DNA of 64,000 bases, from the NCBI GenBank assembly GCA_009823395.1, contig CM020503.1, positions 8,342,501 to 8,406,500 on the forward strand, written 5' to 3'. This DNA comes from Thamnaconus septentrionalis (Eukaryota; Chordata; Actinopteri; Tetraodontiformes; Monacanthidae). A program made the translations under genes and the position numbers. Position 1 is the stretch's first letter; every line of letters begins with the position of its first letter. Positions 12,474 through 40,979 of this stretch are shown in pieces. The notes below the pieces were generated by a model. The model ran no database searches. It was not told the DNA's origin and saw only the letters and a program-made list of their open reading frames with translations.

Positions 12474-13602
12474 AAGTTAAAAGTAATTTAAAAGTAAATT
12501 TGTAGGCTACTATAAAACTCAGAATTTAATTCAAAGCTCACAATCACTAAGTTATAACAGAAAATTAATAAAATGGGACTTTACACAACCAAATAAACAG
12601 AGCACTTTCTGATTAGGCTGCAGTTGCAACATGCACACACGGTCAAAACAAATGTCATACTTACTTTCACATTAGCATATGGTTACTATTCATTTAGATC
12701 AACAGCAAAAATAAAGGCACTGTAAATCCTTGCTATTGTGAAGTGTATCTGGAATGGGCAGCAATGTCAATATAAGGACCTGATAAAAGCCTTCAGTGAC
12801 TGGAGTCACAAGAACTGTCCTACTGAAAAACCTCGAAGACCAAGGAAATAATAATAGATTTCTTGCAGATCTAAGCCCCCTCTTCAGCCAGAGTACCAGT
12901 GGGGAAGACCTCAAGGTGGTGCCAAGTCATAAATATCTAAGTGTACAGCTGGATAATAATTTGAAGATGTACCTAAACAGGATCACTCAATAAATAAGGG
13001 CAGAGCTGCCTCTTTTTCTTAAGGAAGCCAAGATCTCTTGACATCTGTAGCAACATGCTGAAGATGTTTTGTTTGTGGTGGCATGTGTGTTGTTTTATGC
13101 TGCAGTCTGCTGGGGAGGGAAGGAAAATTGTTTTAGGTTTCTGATGTGTTCATCTGCCTCTGCAACAAATTCAAACACTGCAAAGACACAGCTCCCAACA
13201 AACTGTTTTTTTCAAAGGCACAGAAAAGCAGCTTGGCAAAATGACTTCAGTCCTGCTGGTTGATTTTTCATCCACCAGGGATCTCCAGGGACAAGCATTA
13301 TGAGTAAAACAATGGCCACAGACATCACTGCAACAGAACAGGTATTTCCTGCTTCTGGAGAGGTCATCATTATCCCATTTAGTCATTATATGCATGAAAT
13401 AATTCTATTTAACCATTATCAGTTTTCTGTTCATTCTATTTTGTTTCTAAAATGTAATAAAAACAATGTCATGTCATACTGGCAATAATAATTTGACTAG
13501 AAGTTCTCACAATGCCTTTATTTTATTTTATATATAAAAATTCTGAGTTTTATAGTAGCCTTCAAATTTACTTTTAAATTACTTTTAACTTAACTTTGCT
13601 GC
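12474..13602. mobile_element. Element bounded by ~55-65 bp inverted repeats, enclosing LINE sequence
   Basis: The left arm (12474-12527, from cagcaaagttaagttaaaag to ctcagaattt) is repeated in reverse complement at 13538-13602 with very few differences. The arms enclose about 1 kb that includes a LINE reverse-transcriptase fragment. The structure suggests a non-autonomous DNA transposon that carries or received a LINE piece. No target-site duplication was established. Confidence 0.65.
12760..13180 (+). mobile_element. LINE reverse-transcriptase C-terminal fragment (decayed)
   Basis: The peptide VVPSHKYLSVQLDNNLKM, followed in another frame by MLKMF and FYAAVCWGG, matches the familiar 3' end of L2/Maui-type fish LINE reverse transcriptases (YKYLGV..DNKL, LRMFY, FYAVVCWGG). 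Frameshifts and stops make it non-functional. Confidence 0.65.
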
Positions 13603-13690
13603 AGGCTGGAGTGAGTTTTTTAATTACAAAACTCTCATAGGTACATAAATATACAGAGACCTGCAGATTTACATATATATATATATATAT

Positions 13691-14036
13691 ATTCATTCAT
13701 TCATTCATCTTCTATGCCCGCTTATTCCAATTCAGGGTCACGGGGGTCTGCTGGAGCCTATCCCAGCTGTCTTAGGGCGAAGGCAGGGTACACCCTGGAC
13801 AAGTCGCCAGTTCATCGCAGGGCCACATAGAAACAAACAACCATTCACACTCACATGCACACCTACGGACAATTTAGAATATTCAATTGACCTCACATGC
13901 ATGTTTTTGGAGTGTGGGAGGAAGCCGGAGAACCCGGAGAGAACCCACGCAGACACGGGGAGAACATGCAAACTCCACACAGAAAGGTCACAGGCCTGGG
14001 CCCCGGAATCGAACCCACGACCTTCTTGCTGTGAGG
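13691..14036 (-). mobile_element. tRNA-derived SINE, promoter end truncated
   Basis: Reverse-complement orientation, with the (TGAA)n tail at the left end. The body matches the copy at 43299-43690 but stops at the gaccttcttgctgtgagg box, so the A-box end is missing. (AT)n runs flank both ends. Confidence 0.85.
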
Positions 14037-14037
14037 C

Positions 14038-14084
<47 letters not shown>

Positions 14085-14109
14085 ACAGGCCCTGCCTTTG
14101 CCACACTTT

Positions 14110-14425
14110 GTCACTTAGTTTTGTGCGGGACTTGCGCAGCAGAGCTTGCTGTCTTTCGACGTACGACCTGTAGCCCCAACAACCAGCCACAAGGGTGTGG
14201 CTCATGAACCTGCGCCTGCCTCCACAATACGTGGCGCCGTTTGTAAAGGTTTTCATTCTTTAAATCACAGCAACATTTGTTTCGTATAGCCGCCAAAACG
14301 GCTCTGCCGTTTTTTTCTTCCAGCGCAGAGTCGGACATGTTAGCAGTGTATGCATGACCACGGCTGTGGAGGCTGTCGAGAGACAGCAAGCTCTGCTGCG
14401 CAAGTCCCGCACAAAAATAAGTGAC
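14110..14425. mobile_element. MITE / fold-back element with 51-bp terminal inverted repeats
   Basis: The arm 14110-14160 (starting gtcacttag, then ttgtgcgggacttgcgcag) is the near-perfect inverse of 14375-14425. The roughly 215-base centre has no coding potential. The arms would form a long stem. Confidence 0.8.
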
Positions 14426-14654
14426 ACTAAACACTCAAGGTACTCGTAAAATATAGTATCTCCAAACGGGTTTGTTATTTTTGGGTACTTAAAACCACCA
14501 ATCTATGTCTAAGAGGCAATTTCTCCCCGAAAAGATAGTTGTTTATTCGTTATTTGACACTAAAAACAGAGTTCCACATCGTCAAGCTTTTATTGTGGTA
14601 CTTCCGGTTTCCGGCAGCTTGAATTTGCATACTAGCTAAATGTTTAGTTTCACC

Positions 14655-14960
14655 GAAACATTTAGGTGTAACATTTAGATATAACATTTAGATTTAGATT
14701 TAACATTTAGATTTAGATTTAACGTTTCGATTTAGATTTAACATTTAACATTTAGATTTAGCATTTATATTTAGATTTAACATTTATATTGCCCTGCGAT
14801 GAACTAGCGACTTGTCCAGGGTGTCACCCTGCCTTCGCCCTAAGACAGCTGGGATAGGCTCCAGCAGACCCCCGTGACCCTGAACAGGAATAAGCGGGTA
14901 TAGAAGATGAATGAATGAGATGAACATTTATATTTATATTTAACATTTATATTTAAAGAG
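14655..14960. repeat. Irregular ATTTAGATTTAAC-type minisatellite split by a SINE
   Basis: Short words such as aacatttagatttagattt repeat irregularly on both sides of a SINE fragment at 14791-14918. Confidence 0.75.
14791..14918 (+). mobile_element. 3'-end SINE fragment
   Basis: Runs from ccctgcgatgaactagcgac to a gaagatgaatgaatga tail, matching the 3' part of the SINE family. It is inserted in an ATTTAGA minisatellite. Confidence 0.85.
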
Positions 14961-15084
14961 TTAAATGTGCTAAAAAAAAGTGACTTTCAAAAATGCACAC
15001 AACTTTTTCAAAACACGATTTGAAGCTAAATGTGACAAAATGTTGCTGTTATTTTAAGCATGACAAACTTTACAAACGGTGCCC

Positions 15085-15133
15085 CATATATATATATATA
15101 TATATAGATAGATAGATAGATAGATAGATAGAT
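15085..15133. repeat. (AT)n and (AGAT)n compound microsatellite
   Basis: An AT run passes directly into about seven gata units. Confidence 0.95.
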
Positions 15134-15843
15134 TTAAGTAGACTTATTAGAATAGAGGACTTTTTTTTTCTGCTGTCCATCTAGAAATTATCATTCCGAT
15201 CGAAAGAGGAAAGAATTAGGCTGGGGGAGGGGTGTACTTTTTTAGGGGAGAGAGAATCAGAGTAGACAGAAACAGGGAGGGATGTCAACATTTAGCAATG
15301 TTTAGCCCTTTCTAAAATTAGTCAAACAACCAAGTGTGGTCATGCTTGATGACAGTCTACTGCAGTTGCAAATATGTGCAGTCGTTAGTGAGAACTAGTT
15401 TCCATGCTCGTTTTCATGACAACTAAAATTATGATCTCAACTTATCTTTAAAAATATCAAGATGTATGAATATTGCTCGATGAAACTCTAAAAGACCCTT
15501 TTGGGAAAGCAAACATGTTGGAACATGACCTTCAGTAACAAGGACCATCAACCAACTCCAACTGAAGCTCAAGGTCTCTGCGACAGTGAATAAAAGTATG
15601 AACAATTTAATTACAAAACAATCTTCAGAATGCACAGAAAATGAAGGAGGTAATTTAGAGGTTATCATTGCTCTGTCTTCATAGACTTGCCATAAAGAGA
15701 GTTTTTCTCAATAAATCTTTCCATTGTCTGTGATCATTTCTTTTCAACTAGATTAATACACTAAACCTGCAGAATGACACAAACAAAGGCAAATCTTGTT
15801 CTTCTGCTGAAAAAAAAAAAAATGTCACATTTGAGAGACTCAC

Positions 15844-16035
15844 CCCAACAGGCTGCAGTCAGGCATAGGCCAAGGAACAGATAGATTCATTCATTCATCT
15901 TCTATACCCGCTTATTCCTGTTCAGGGTCACGGGGGTCTGCTGGAGCCTATCCCAGCTGTCTTAGGGCGAAGGCAGGGTACACCCTGGACAAGTCGCCAG
16001 TTCATCGCAGGGAACAGATAGATGATTCGAACCAT
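15844..16035 (-). other. Signal-peptide exon of paralogue 1, split by a SINE
   Basis: Removing 15887-16023 leaves exactly 55 bases, ATG through a phase-1 G before gtgagt. These would encode MVRIIYLFLGLCLTAACW, parallel to MAKILYLLLGIWLIVACC in paralogue 4; both exons are 55 bases. As it stands, the frame runs through the SINE and meets TGA after about 35 residues. Confidence 0.85.
15887..16010 (-). mobile_element. SINE 3' fragment inserted in a coding exon, 13-bp target-site duplication
   Basis: The 124-base body carries the conserved ctgggataggctccagcag region and a (TGAA)n tail. It is flanked by perfect copies of GGAACAGATAGAT at 15874-15886 and 16011-16023. The flanking 13-mer is part of the ancestral signal-peptide exon, so the insertion direction and site are unambiguous. 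It adds 137 bases, not a multiple of three. Confidence 0.92.
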
Positions 16036-16200
16036 TGGTGTAGTTACTGAAGTCAAAATTCTAGCATTTGGCTGTTAACAGGACTGCAAGTTAATGAGAC
16101 CCCGGTGGCCAGAAAAACTCCCCATTATGAGTGCTCAGGTGTCATTAGCCACTCCTCCAATATGGATTTATGTACCAAAGTACATTTCCTGGCAAGGGAC
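16036..16200 (-). promoter_or_regulatory. Proximal promoter of paralogue 1, degenerate
   Basis: This aligns with the 5' flanks of the other three paralogues. The GTGTCATTAGCCAC element is kept at 16139-16152, but the GC-box is changed (ACTCCTCC instead of ACGCCCC). The TATA-like GATAAAG of paralogues 3 and 4 is replaced by cccattatga at 16121-16130. Confidence 0.55.
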
Positions 16201-16930
16201 GAAGTTTAATTCAGCACTTTTTTTTTCTCCAGATTTCATCTTTTGGTCATAGAGACTGAAATTATTTGAGAAACCGCTGCTGAAAAAGGATGTTATAGAG
16301 ATCAGAGACAATAAGTCAATAAGCTTGTAACTGGCTTGTACCGTTGACATTACACAATCCTTTTTGTAGCATGATTGTGATAAGTTTTATTATTGCAGTT
16401 AAGCGAAGTGACTGGATTGGGCAAGAGGCAGAAAGCTGGAGTGGGTTGGGCAGCTTGGTTGTCACCCTCTCATTGCTGAGAAAGCGATAACGAGAGGAAG
16501 AGTTGTAAAACAACAGGCAAGGTCCAACAGACCTAGCATTTATATTTTCTTTCTTTATTATAGAGACAGCATATTAAGGAACATGAACAAGTCATGTGTC
16601 AGTTTATAGCCATATGATTTGTTTTCCAACTGTTCTCTCTTAAAAATCTCTTATTTGTTAACATTCGTTTTAATTGTATGCTTGAACACTTTTCAAAGTA
16701 GCAAAAAATATACATATATATATAAATAATTGTTTTGCTTTATGCAGCCTTTGGTTTAATTTTTGAATAATTTTGAACAAATGAGTGCTAAGGAACTGTG
16801 AACTGTGAAATCTGAGTGGAAAAAAACAACATCATTTAGAAATAATTTAGTTAAAATGAGGGTGAAAAGAATGTTTCCAGTGAAACACTGTGATCTATTA
16901 AACGTGAGACTTCCTCTTCTTTGGAATCAA
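16201..16930. other. Intergenic stretch between paralogues 1 and 2
   Basis: No gene is seen. A minus-strand TAATAAA (plus TTTATTA near 16554) lies about 375 bases beyond the paralogue 2 stop and could be its poly-A signal. The last part (from 16859) begins the block nearly identical to paralogue 1. Confidence 0.45.
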
Positions 16931-33770
<16,840 letters not shown>

Positions 33771-33960
33771 TGGTGAAATTCCAAGACTGCTGCAGATCGA
33801 TGAGATTCTAACAGCCAGAAACTCAGGGCTTTATATTAGTGCTGAGGTGTCAGTAACCACGCCCTGTGAGGGGCTGCAGTGCCAAAGTACATGTTTTAAT
33901 CAGGAGACGCAACTCAGTGCCGCACCTTTTTCTGCCATGGTGTTAGAAACTACACAGTTA
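33771..33960 (-). promoter_or_regulatory. Proximal promoter of paralogue 2
   Basis: On the minus strand a TATA-like ATATAAAG (33836-33829) lies about 60 bases upstream of the ATG. The GGGCGTGGTTACTGACAC element (33864-33847) contains a GGGCGTGG GC-box/KLF-type core. Both sit at the same relative positions in paralogue 4. A conserved AAGTACATG word lies further upstream. Confidence 0.6.
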
Positions 33961-34438
33961 TGTATATCTTTGCTGTTGTTCTATTCTTTTATTCTCTCAA
34001 CTGTGTGCAATGGCCAGTAATTGCACAAGAGAGCAGAACAGCTTACATAATCCAACACAACAAAGTGGAAGGAGATATACAATTAGAATGTATTGATATT
34101 AAGTGTTAAGTGGCTTTTGTAGACCACAGCAGATTCCGCAATCACTCTGGCAGACCAACAATTTTTAGCAGCCTAAACATCAGTTCAGAGGACCTTGACC
34201 AACTTGAATAATTAATAATTATTAATTGTTCAAAATGAAGACACAAGTTGAACCTACAGGAAGCATGATTGGTTGATTGATGAATTAAGTGGTTATGCAA
34301 AAATGAAGATGGTAGACGGTAGAACTGAAACTCTTTTTAGTTTACCAATAAAAGTAAAAGTGTTAATGTCAAGGATACAGTTGTCGAATTTCAAAAAACA
34401 AAAACCATAAATGAATAAAAATAAATAAATGAATAAGA

Positions 34439-34440
<2 letters not shown>

Positions 34441-34487
<47 letters not shown>
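34441..34487. repeat. (GATA)n/(GA)n microsatellite
   Basis: Short GATA run followed by GA run, read directly. Confidence 0.93.
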
Positions 34488-34488
<1 letters not shown>

Positions 34489-34831
34489 CAGATTTGACTT
34501 GATGGACAAATAAGTAGGGACAGATACAGTATGTTCTCTCTGTATGTGCTTTCTTTACAGGTGGGACAAGGTGGGCAATCGGGGCGGAACCATTAAAAGG
34601 GACGAAGAACCACCGCAAGGTTGTTGGTCGAACGAACGAGACCGGAGCAGGGAGCATGCGCTAAGGACCGCTCGCCTCATCCCACGGGGAACGAAGGCCT
34701 CGTCTGACGGGGAGGGTTTCTTTTTCTTTTCTTTTTTAGAGGTATTTTATGCATTGTGTTTTATATTTTTATTAGTCTAATCCTTAACTGTGTGGTTGTT
34801 TTAGGAGGTATTTTATTGGTGTTTTAATCTC

Positions 34832-34832
<1 letters not shown>

Positions 34833-34867
<35 letters not shown>
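34833..34867. repeat. (ATT)n microsatellite
   Basis: About 11 trinucleotide units. Confidence 0.93.
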
Positions 34868-34868
<1 letters not shown>

Positions 34869-34964
34869 AATGTCCTATGAGGTGTGTTTAAACTGTTTTT
34901 TGTGAAGTGATGGATTGTGTTTACTGACTTGCAATGATTATTTTGTGGACAAAAATGTCTTATT

Positions 34965-35740
34965 AATATGAGAAGTCAGAGTAGGACAGACTGGTTTGAG
35001 ATGATAGAAAGGCAACGGTAAATCAAACAACCACTTGTTACAACCAAGGAACGCAGAATACCACCTCTGAATGCACAACACGTCAAACTTGGAAGAAGAT
35101 GGGCTACAGCAACAGAAGACCACACCAGGTGCCACTCCTGTCACCTGAGAACCAGAGAATACAGTTCATACAGGCTGACCAAAATAGACAACAGAAGATT
35201 AGAAAAATGTTGCCTGTTCTGACGAGTATCAGTTTCAGCTGCTACATTCAGATGGCAGGGTCATAATTAGGCACAAAAACGTGAAAGCAGGGATCCTTCC
35301 TGCCATGCATCAATGGTTCAGGCTGCTGCTGGTGGTGTAATGGTGTGTGGTATATTTTCTTGGGCCCCTTAGAACAAATTGAACATTGTTTGAATGTGCA
35401 CAGCTTACCTGAATATTGTTGCTGACTGTGTCCATCCCTTTATGACCACAGTGTACCCATCTTCTGACCGCTACCTAAAGCAGGATAATACAGCTTGTGA
35501 CAAAACTCGTACCATCTCAATCTGGTTTCTTGAACATGACAATGAGTTCACTGTACTCCAATGGCCTCCACAGTTACTATATCTCAATCCAGTGCACCTC
35601 TGGGATGTGCTGGAACGGGAGAGTCACAGCATAGATGAGAAGCCGACATTTGCTGCAACTGGCCCAAAATCTCTGAGGAATGTTTCCACCACGTTGTTGA
35701 TAGTATGCCACAAAGAATTAAGGCATTTCTGAAGGCATAA
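34965..35740 (+). mobile_element. Tc1/mariner transposase relic
   Basis: Broken frames encode NTACDKTRTISIWFLEHDNE, then FTVLQWPPQ and LNPVHLWDVLE. These match the second and third catalytic blocks of Tc1-type DDE transposases (D..C.K.., WP..S.DLNPIEHLWD..E). The first half is out of frame with stops, so it is inactive. Confidence 0.75.
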
Positions 35741-35804
35741 GGTAGTGTCCATCCTTTTACTGAATGACTATATGCTGACAAGCCATTGACGGTTCTGAAA
35801 CGAG

Positions 35805-35842
35805 AGAAAGAGAGAGGAGAGAGAGAGAGAGAGAGAGAGAGA
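35805..35842. repeat. (GA)n microsatellite
   Basis: Short GA repeat with one interruption, just beyond the Tc1 relic. Confidence 0.9.
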
Positions 35843-37085
35843 CTATTTAAAGCTGCTAGCTGCAGTTCGACACCAATAAAAACATATTGATACACATACA
35901 ATTATAAAAACAATCCATACCTTCCCAATGGCAGTCTTCTCTGTTACCAGGAAGTATTGCATCTTCACGTGATCCGTAGGGCAAGCAACGTGACCCCCGT
36001 CCTTTGTGATGATTTCCAGTGCTTCCGCAACAGCATTAAAATGTCTTTTGTTTTTTGTTTTTTCAATAATATGCCAAAAACATCTGTTGCCATTTGTTTG
36101 GCATGTAACGGAAGAAGTACCTCGAACATATATTTCAGTTTGTATTTACTGATAAAATTTTCAAGGCAAAAAGAGCAAATTTAAGAGAAATATTACAACT
36201 ATAGTTTGATATAGCTATTCCTGTCTTGGTGTTCTTTAGCAAACATCTCGCTGAAATTTTGATGCATTTGTCAGCTTTCGTTTGAAATATCGTTTGTCTG
36301 TTTAGCATTTCGTAGAGACAGAGGCTAAAATGGCAAGAGTAGGTTCATTCAGTAGCTCTTAGACATTGGGCCTTTAGACATTTGGTTATTTATGTAGTTT
36401 ATGTTTAAGTTGTGTTTGCCGCATGTAAAAACTACTTTGTAAGTCTTGTAACCCAGGCCCTGGGGTTTACTTTCATGTAAAACACCATCATTTTCCTTTT
36501 GCAATTAGTACCTTTTTTTGGCTCTGTTTTGCAAGTTGTCTGTCCAGACCCAAACTGGGGCCCTCTTGGACTTAAACGGTTAATGATTGGCCATAGAAAT
36601 GAATATTGCATTATTTTATAATTAATATTGCAGTATGTTGTAATTACTATTGTACTACATTGTATTGCATAACAAGTTTGCTTGTTTGTTTATTTTATTT
36701 GTTGATAATGGAATGTATTCTGTTTATGTTGTCATGCAAAAACAGAGGTGAATAAGAGGAAATGCATCTACTTTAATGGTAGATAAGTTATTGCTATTGT
36801 GACTAGTTTGCAGTGGAGGGATAAATTTATGTTGAGCGTGATTGGTGGAGAGCAGTGGGGAATGCCGTGGCGTGGCGGTGCACACAGATAAGAAGGGAGT
36901 GGACAGTGGTGTGAAACGTGGAAGAAACGGGACAGGACTAAAAGATAACTGTGAGTTAATGAACTATTGTGATGTCTTATAGAAACCCAACATTTGTTCT
37001 GTTTCATATTTTTATTGATGTGTATACAGTGTGAGAGAGAGGGAGGCACTTACATATATCATGATAGAATACATTAGTGTGGGCT

Positions 37086-37336
37086 AAGGCTGGGTGTTAT
37101 GCACAAAAAGTCATATCCCGATATATTTAGGCTGAATATCGATATACGATATATATCCCTATATTCTTTTCCCACAAAGTGAGAGTAAATTTTCAGTCAA
37201 AGTCAAGGCCAAATATGACATGTCAGTCATGCCAGTTTGGAGAATCTGTTCTTGCAGTCGGCGATATGTCCTAATTCCATATCGCATTTAAAAATATATC
37301 AATATATTTTTTTATATCGATATATCGCCCAGCCCT
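37086..37336. mobile_element. MITE-like element with GATATATCG inverted ends
   Basis: It begins aggctgggtgttatg and ends gatatatcgcccagcccta, so the ends are inverted copies of TAGGGCTGGGCGATATATCG. The interior has CGATATAC-type palindromes and no coding potential. The second copy is at 48531-48888. Confidence 0.75.
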
Positions 37337-39048
37337 AGTGTGGGCATGAAACGCTTTATATACACCCTTAGATTTAGATTTATTTTTTAAGAACGAACAA
37401 CAGTTACAAAAAAATGAACCCATATAGACTATACAATGTGAAAAAAAGACATAGTCTGTATAAAATGGTTCAACCATCCACATATATACAACAGATAAAA
37501 TGAATAAGTAAAAATAAAATAATTTTAAAAAGGTGGGACGGCGTGTGAGTGAATGGGAAGGAAAAAGTCCACAAATGGTTGCCATTTATTGCGGAATTTG
37601 CTTAAGTTTAGAGTTTTTTGAATATGTTTTGAATTAGTTTTGAATATGGAATTTTGTCTACTTTTAAAAAGGACATAGTCTCTTTAATCAATTGTGTGTT
37701 GGAAAGAGTTAATTCTTTATTATAGTCTTCCAAAAGATCATAAATGCCAGTCTTTGATAATGCCTTAGACTAATATGAATAAATAAATAATAAATAGACA
37801 TGGTGTTGAGGCAAATTGAAGCCCAAGGTTTGTCACAGCTGGACAAGAGAAAAACATATGTGGAGATTGTAGTGCGAGCCTCCGCGCCTGTCACAGACAT
37901 CCACCATATTCAGGAAAATCTGTGCCAACCTTGTTTTCGAAGTAGGGCGTCTAATTACAACTTTAAACTGTATCAAGGTCAAACAGGCACAAACAGAAAT
38001 TTTTAGAATGACTTCCAGCATGGATCCCCCCCAGCATTCATCAAAACACCAATCCCAGCTCACGCTCCCAAGCCTCCCCTGCGTTGGTGATTAAAATATC
38101 ATATGATTGGATTCAACTGTAAATTTTTGAGATTAAAAACCTTAATAAAGGATTCAATTGTAAGAATTCACCCCGTGGCTGCTAAGGTGGAAGGTGAGGG
38201 AAGATTGGAAATAGGGATTTTGCACAATGCCTCACTTGGAATCATCTTAAAAGATGAGCGGGTGGAAGTCTGGATTTAGTAACCAGTTCTGTGAGAGAAC
38301 AAAATCTCCCTTCCCTATAGAAATCCTAAAACCATTTAAGTCCCTGATTCTGCCATAAGGGAGTATTTTTTATCTAAAGGATACAAATCATAAGGAAGCT
38401 GTCAGGAGATGCGTGCTCATCGGGCCCGAGCATCATCAACATGCCTGCCTGCAAGGGGATTTATTTCATTTTATTTCATTGCCGGCCTAATTCATAGTGT
38501 GTGAATACAAATTATTCAATTGAAGTCAAAAACAAACAAACAAGCAGGCAATGCAGCAGCAGTTGAGTCCTGGTCAGTAGCAAAGCAGCTTCAGAAACTT
38601 TACTATTGTAAATTCTAATAGGACTGCTTCTCTGGAGCCTGGATTTTGAGCAATTTAGATTTTTCAGCCGTCATATTTACAGACTGATAGATTTCAATAG
38701 TGTTTCACACCCCTGCATCACATCGTTGGATATTTTGGAGGAGTATCCTCCATTATAATATCCAGTGTGTTTGGGGGGAGTGTTTGGGAGTATGCCGTGC
38801 AGGCTAGTGCTGCTTGGTTGAAACACGTATGATTGACTTTGTTAAATTCTTACAGCTGCATAAAATTTTTTAGTTAATTCAGTTTCAGGGAAAAATAGAC
38901 ACCTCCAACAATAGCCGAGGATCTGGTTGCACATCTCCTAGCATGCAGTAAATGATAACAGTATTTGCAGGATAGTGCTTTTTCTAGTACCCCTTTCAAT
39001 ATAGCAAAAATAAAAAAATAAAAAAATAATAATTCCTGTTCTGTGGAA

Positions 39049-40938
39049 TCAGGAGCGCGGTCTCCCGTCATCGTGCTGGTAGTGGGGATGATCCAAACTT
39101 GGACTGTAGAGAGTTCTCTGGGCTTGAGTCGGAGTGGTATACGGGTCCATGTCAATTTCTAAATAATGCTGCCAAAACACAGTGGAAAGCAGGAGGATTA
39201 CAAATTGACTTGTTTGGCCTTCATTTTCAAACTCCAGCCCATTGCCAATTCTTATATATATTTTATTGGTTGCTTGTTTAGTCTGTGTACCTTCTATCTC
39301 CTTCTTTTTTTTTAATCTTGTGATCTGGACCTTGAGCTTGCTAATAAATCTATCTTATCTCTCTTCTTTTGGTTGCTGCCTTCAGGGGGGGCAACAATGC
39401 ACCACCGGCCTGTATCTCACCCTCACTCTTTTTTCCCTCCAACTTCATGGTCTTTGTCTTATCTTCCTGCCTTCCATCATCGCGCTACTTTGACAGGTAT
39501 ATCCACTATTCCTGCCTCGCCTCTCCTACATTATTGCCGAACATGTGCTATGGAATGAGCACATCAGAGTGACCGGATCCAGTCCATTCAGTTTGCTTCC
39601 TCTGAAAATGTCTAAACTCTGCCACCTCAGGAAGATCCCACCTTTACCCATGTTGACATCACACTCCTGTCACCTGTCAGTCACTCTGGATACTTGACCA
39701 ACAAACAGTATTTAAAGTTGTTAAATTTCTTTTAGAAATACATTTCTGCAGATTGTATCATTAACCATTGCACCTGCCTCATTCCCAGTAATGGATGCAA
39801 GTATTCAGTACGCCTTTATTCTGACCTTAAACTTGCTCTCTCTGACCCCCAGATAAGCACTCACCGCGTACTCCCCATTTGGATCACAGTTACGCCAGCT
39901 GTCCCTGGTATTCAACTCCAGGTTGGACTGGGGTCTCAGGTTGCTTTTGGTTTTGGCCTTTGGCATCTTGGGTACCTGGATGTTGAAGACAGCCCTTGCA
40001 GCAGTGGAGGTGGTGGCGAAAGGTTTCTTTGGGTTGGCATCGTCCCTCAACTTGGATCTCTTCTTTGAGTGTCTGAGCAAACAAGACGTAAGGTACAACA
40101 GGAGAACAAAGAAACACAGCAGAGTGGACTGCATGTGTCTAAACACTGAAAGGACAAACTTACCTCCATGCCATTACTGCCAGAGTGATAATGGCGATAA
40201 TTATTATTGCACCAAACACAGAGACAACAATCGTCAGTATCAGCGGCCAGTCTGGAAAGGAAAACACATTTGTGCAGGCATTCAGGGTTTCACATTCTTA
40301 AGGGATGTGACACTTGTATCATATTAGGAGAGACACAGGAGAATCAAAAAAACACATGACAGGGACAGGCATTATAACATGGCATATCATTGTAAAACTT
40401 AATATAGCAACATTACAACATTACATCTTAATGTCAAGTTGAATTCCAATTTGCAAATTACACAAAACAACTTATGGATGAATTAAAGGATCCTACCATC
40501 AAAATTAAATTTTATAGATCTAACCGAAGTTGATGCTGGAGGCACTGTTGTGTTGGTCACACACGTTGGTGGAGACACTTTTGCAGTTAATGTTTCACCG
40601 GAAGCTCCATCTGTAATCCAAAATAAGGAAACATTTTATGAGCCACAATATCCTTTGATTCATAATATTTTCAAGGCATCAGATGTTCATTAGGATAGAT
40701 ACCACTTTGCATATTAAAACCCTGATTAAAACATCATCAATAATCATCATAGTAATCACGGTTATGATGTAAACTTTCATATTTTATGAAAACCTTTGAT
40801 CACATTGGTCCATTAAACCTTTAAACCTCAATTTTGTTAAGAAAAAGAAAAAAGAATGGCATAGATTCTCTGGTCTGCTGGGACAAAGACTGAACTCTTT
40901 GGTGTGAATGCCAGGCGTCATGTATGGAGGGGGAAAAA

Positions 40939-40979
<41 letters not shown>

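Larger units (their letters stand above)
9495..15843. other. Intron 1 of paralogue 1
   Basis: This 6.3 kb intron has no recognised exon. It is a mosaic of transposon debris: a shared interspersed repeat near 10655, a Harbinger-like fragment near 11240, an inverted-repeat element enclosing LINE sequence (12474-13602), SINE pieces, a 51-bp-arm MITE (14110-14425) and several microsatellites, listed separately. Confidence 0.6.
3355..16035 (-). pseudogene. MUC13-like transmembrane mucin, paralogue 1, probably inactivated
   Basis: Exons, 5' to 3' on the minus strand: signal 16035-15844 (interrupted), repeat exon 9494-7051, EGF1 remnant near 6945-6910, SEA 6804-6701, 6403-6342 and 6164-6019, EGF2 5260-5132, EGF3 5019-4974 plus 4888-4851, transmembrane 4076-3989, tail 3888-3684, last exon 3504-3355. 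The order PTS-EGF-SEA-EGF-EGF-TM-tail is that of MUC13. Lesions: a SINE within the signal exon that brings a frameshift and stop; an in-frame TAG at 9423-9421; four single-base deletions in the repeat exon (near 7854, 8165, 8485, 9311); and an EGF1 exon cut short with loss of its donor. The SEA, EGF2, EGF3, TM and tail exons remain open with good splice sites. The EGF2 exon keeps six cysteines. The tail includes VQYSEI and ends NPHYLHDDGRPRY. Either inactivation is recent or the 3' half is maintained by conversion with paralogue 2. An alternative upstream start cannot be excluded. Confidence 0.8.
33961..39048. other. Intergenic region between paralogues 2 and 3
   Basis: About 5 kb with no recognised host gene. 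It includes a decayed Tc1 copy, GA and ATT microsatellites and a GATATATCG-type MITE, listed separately. The rest, especially 35960-37085 and 37340-38850, shows no gene or repeat that I can name. Confidence 0.5.
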
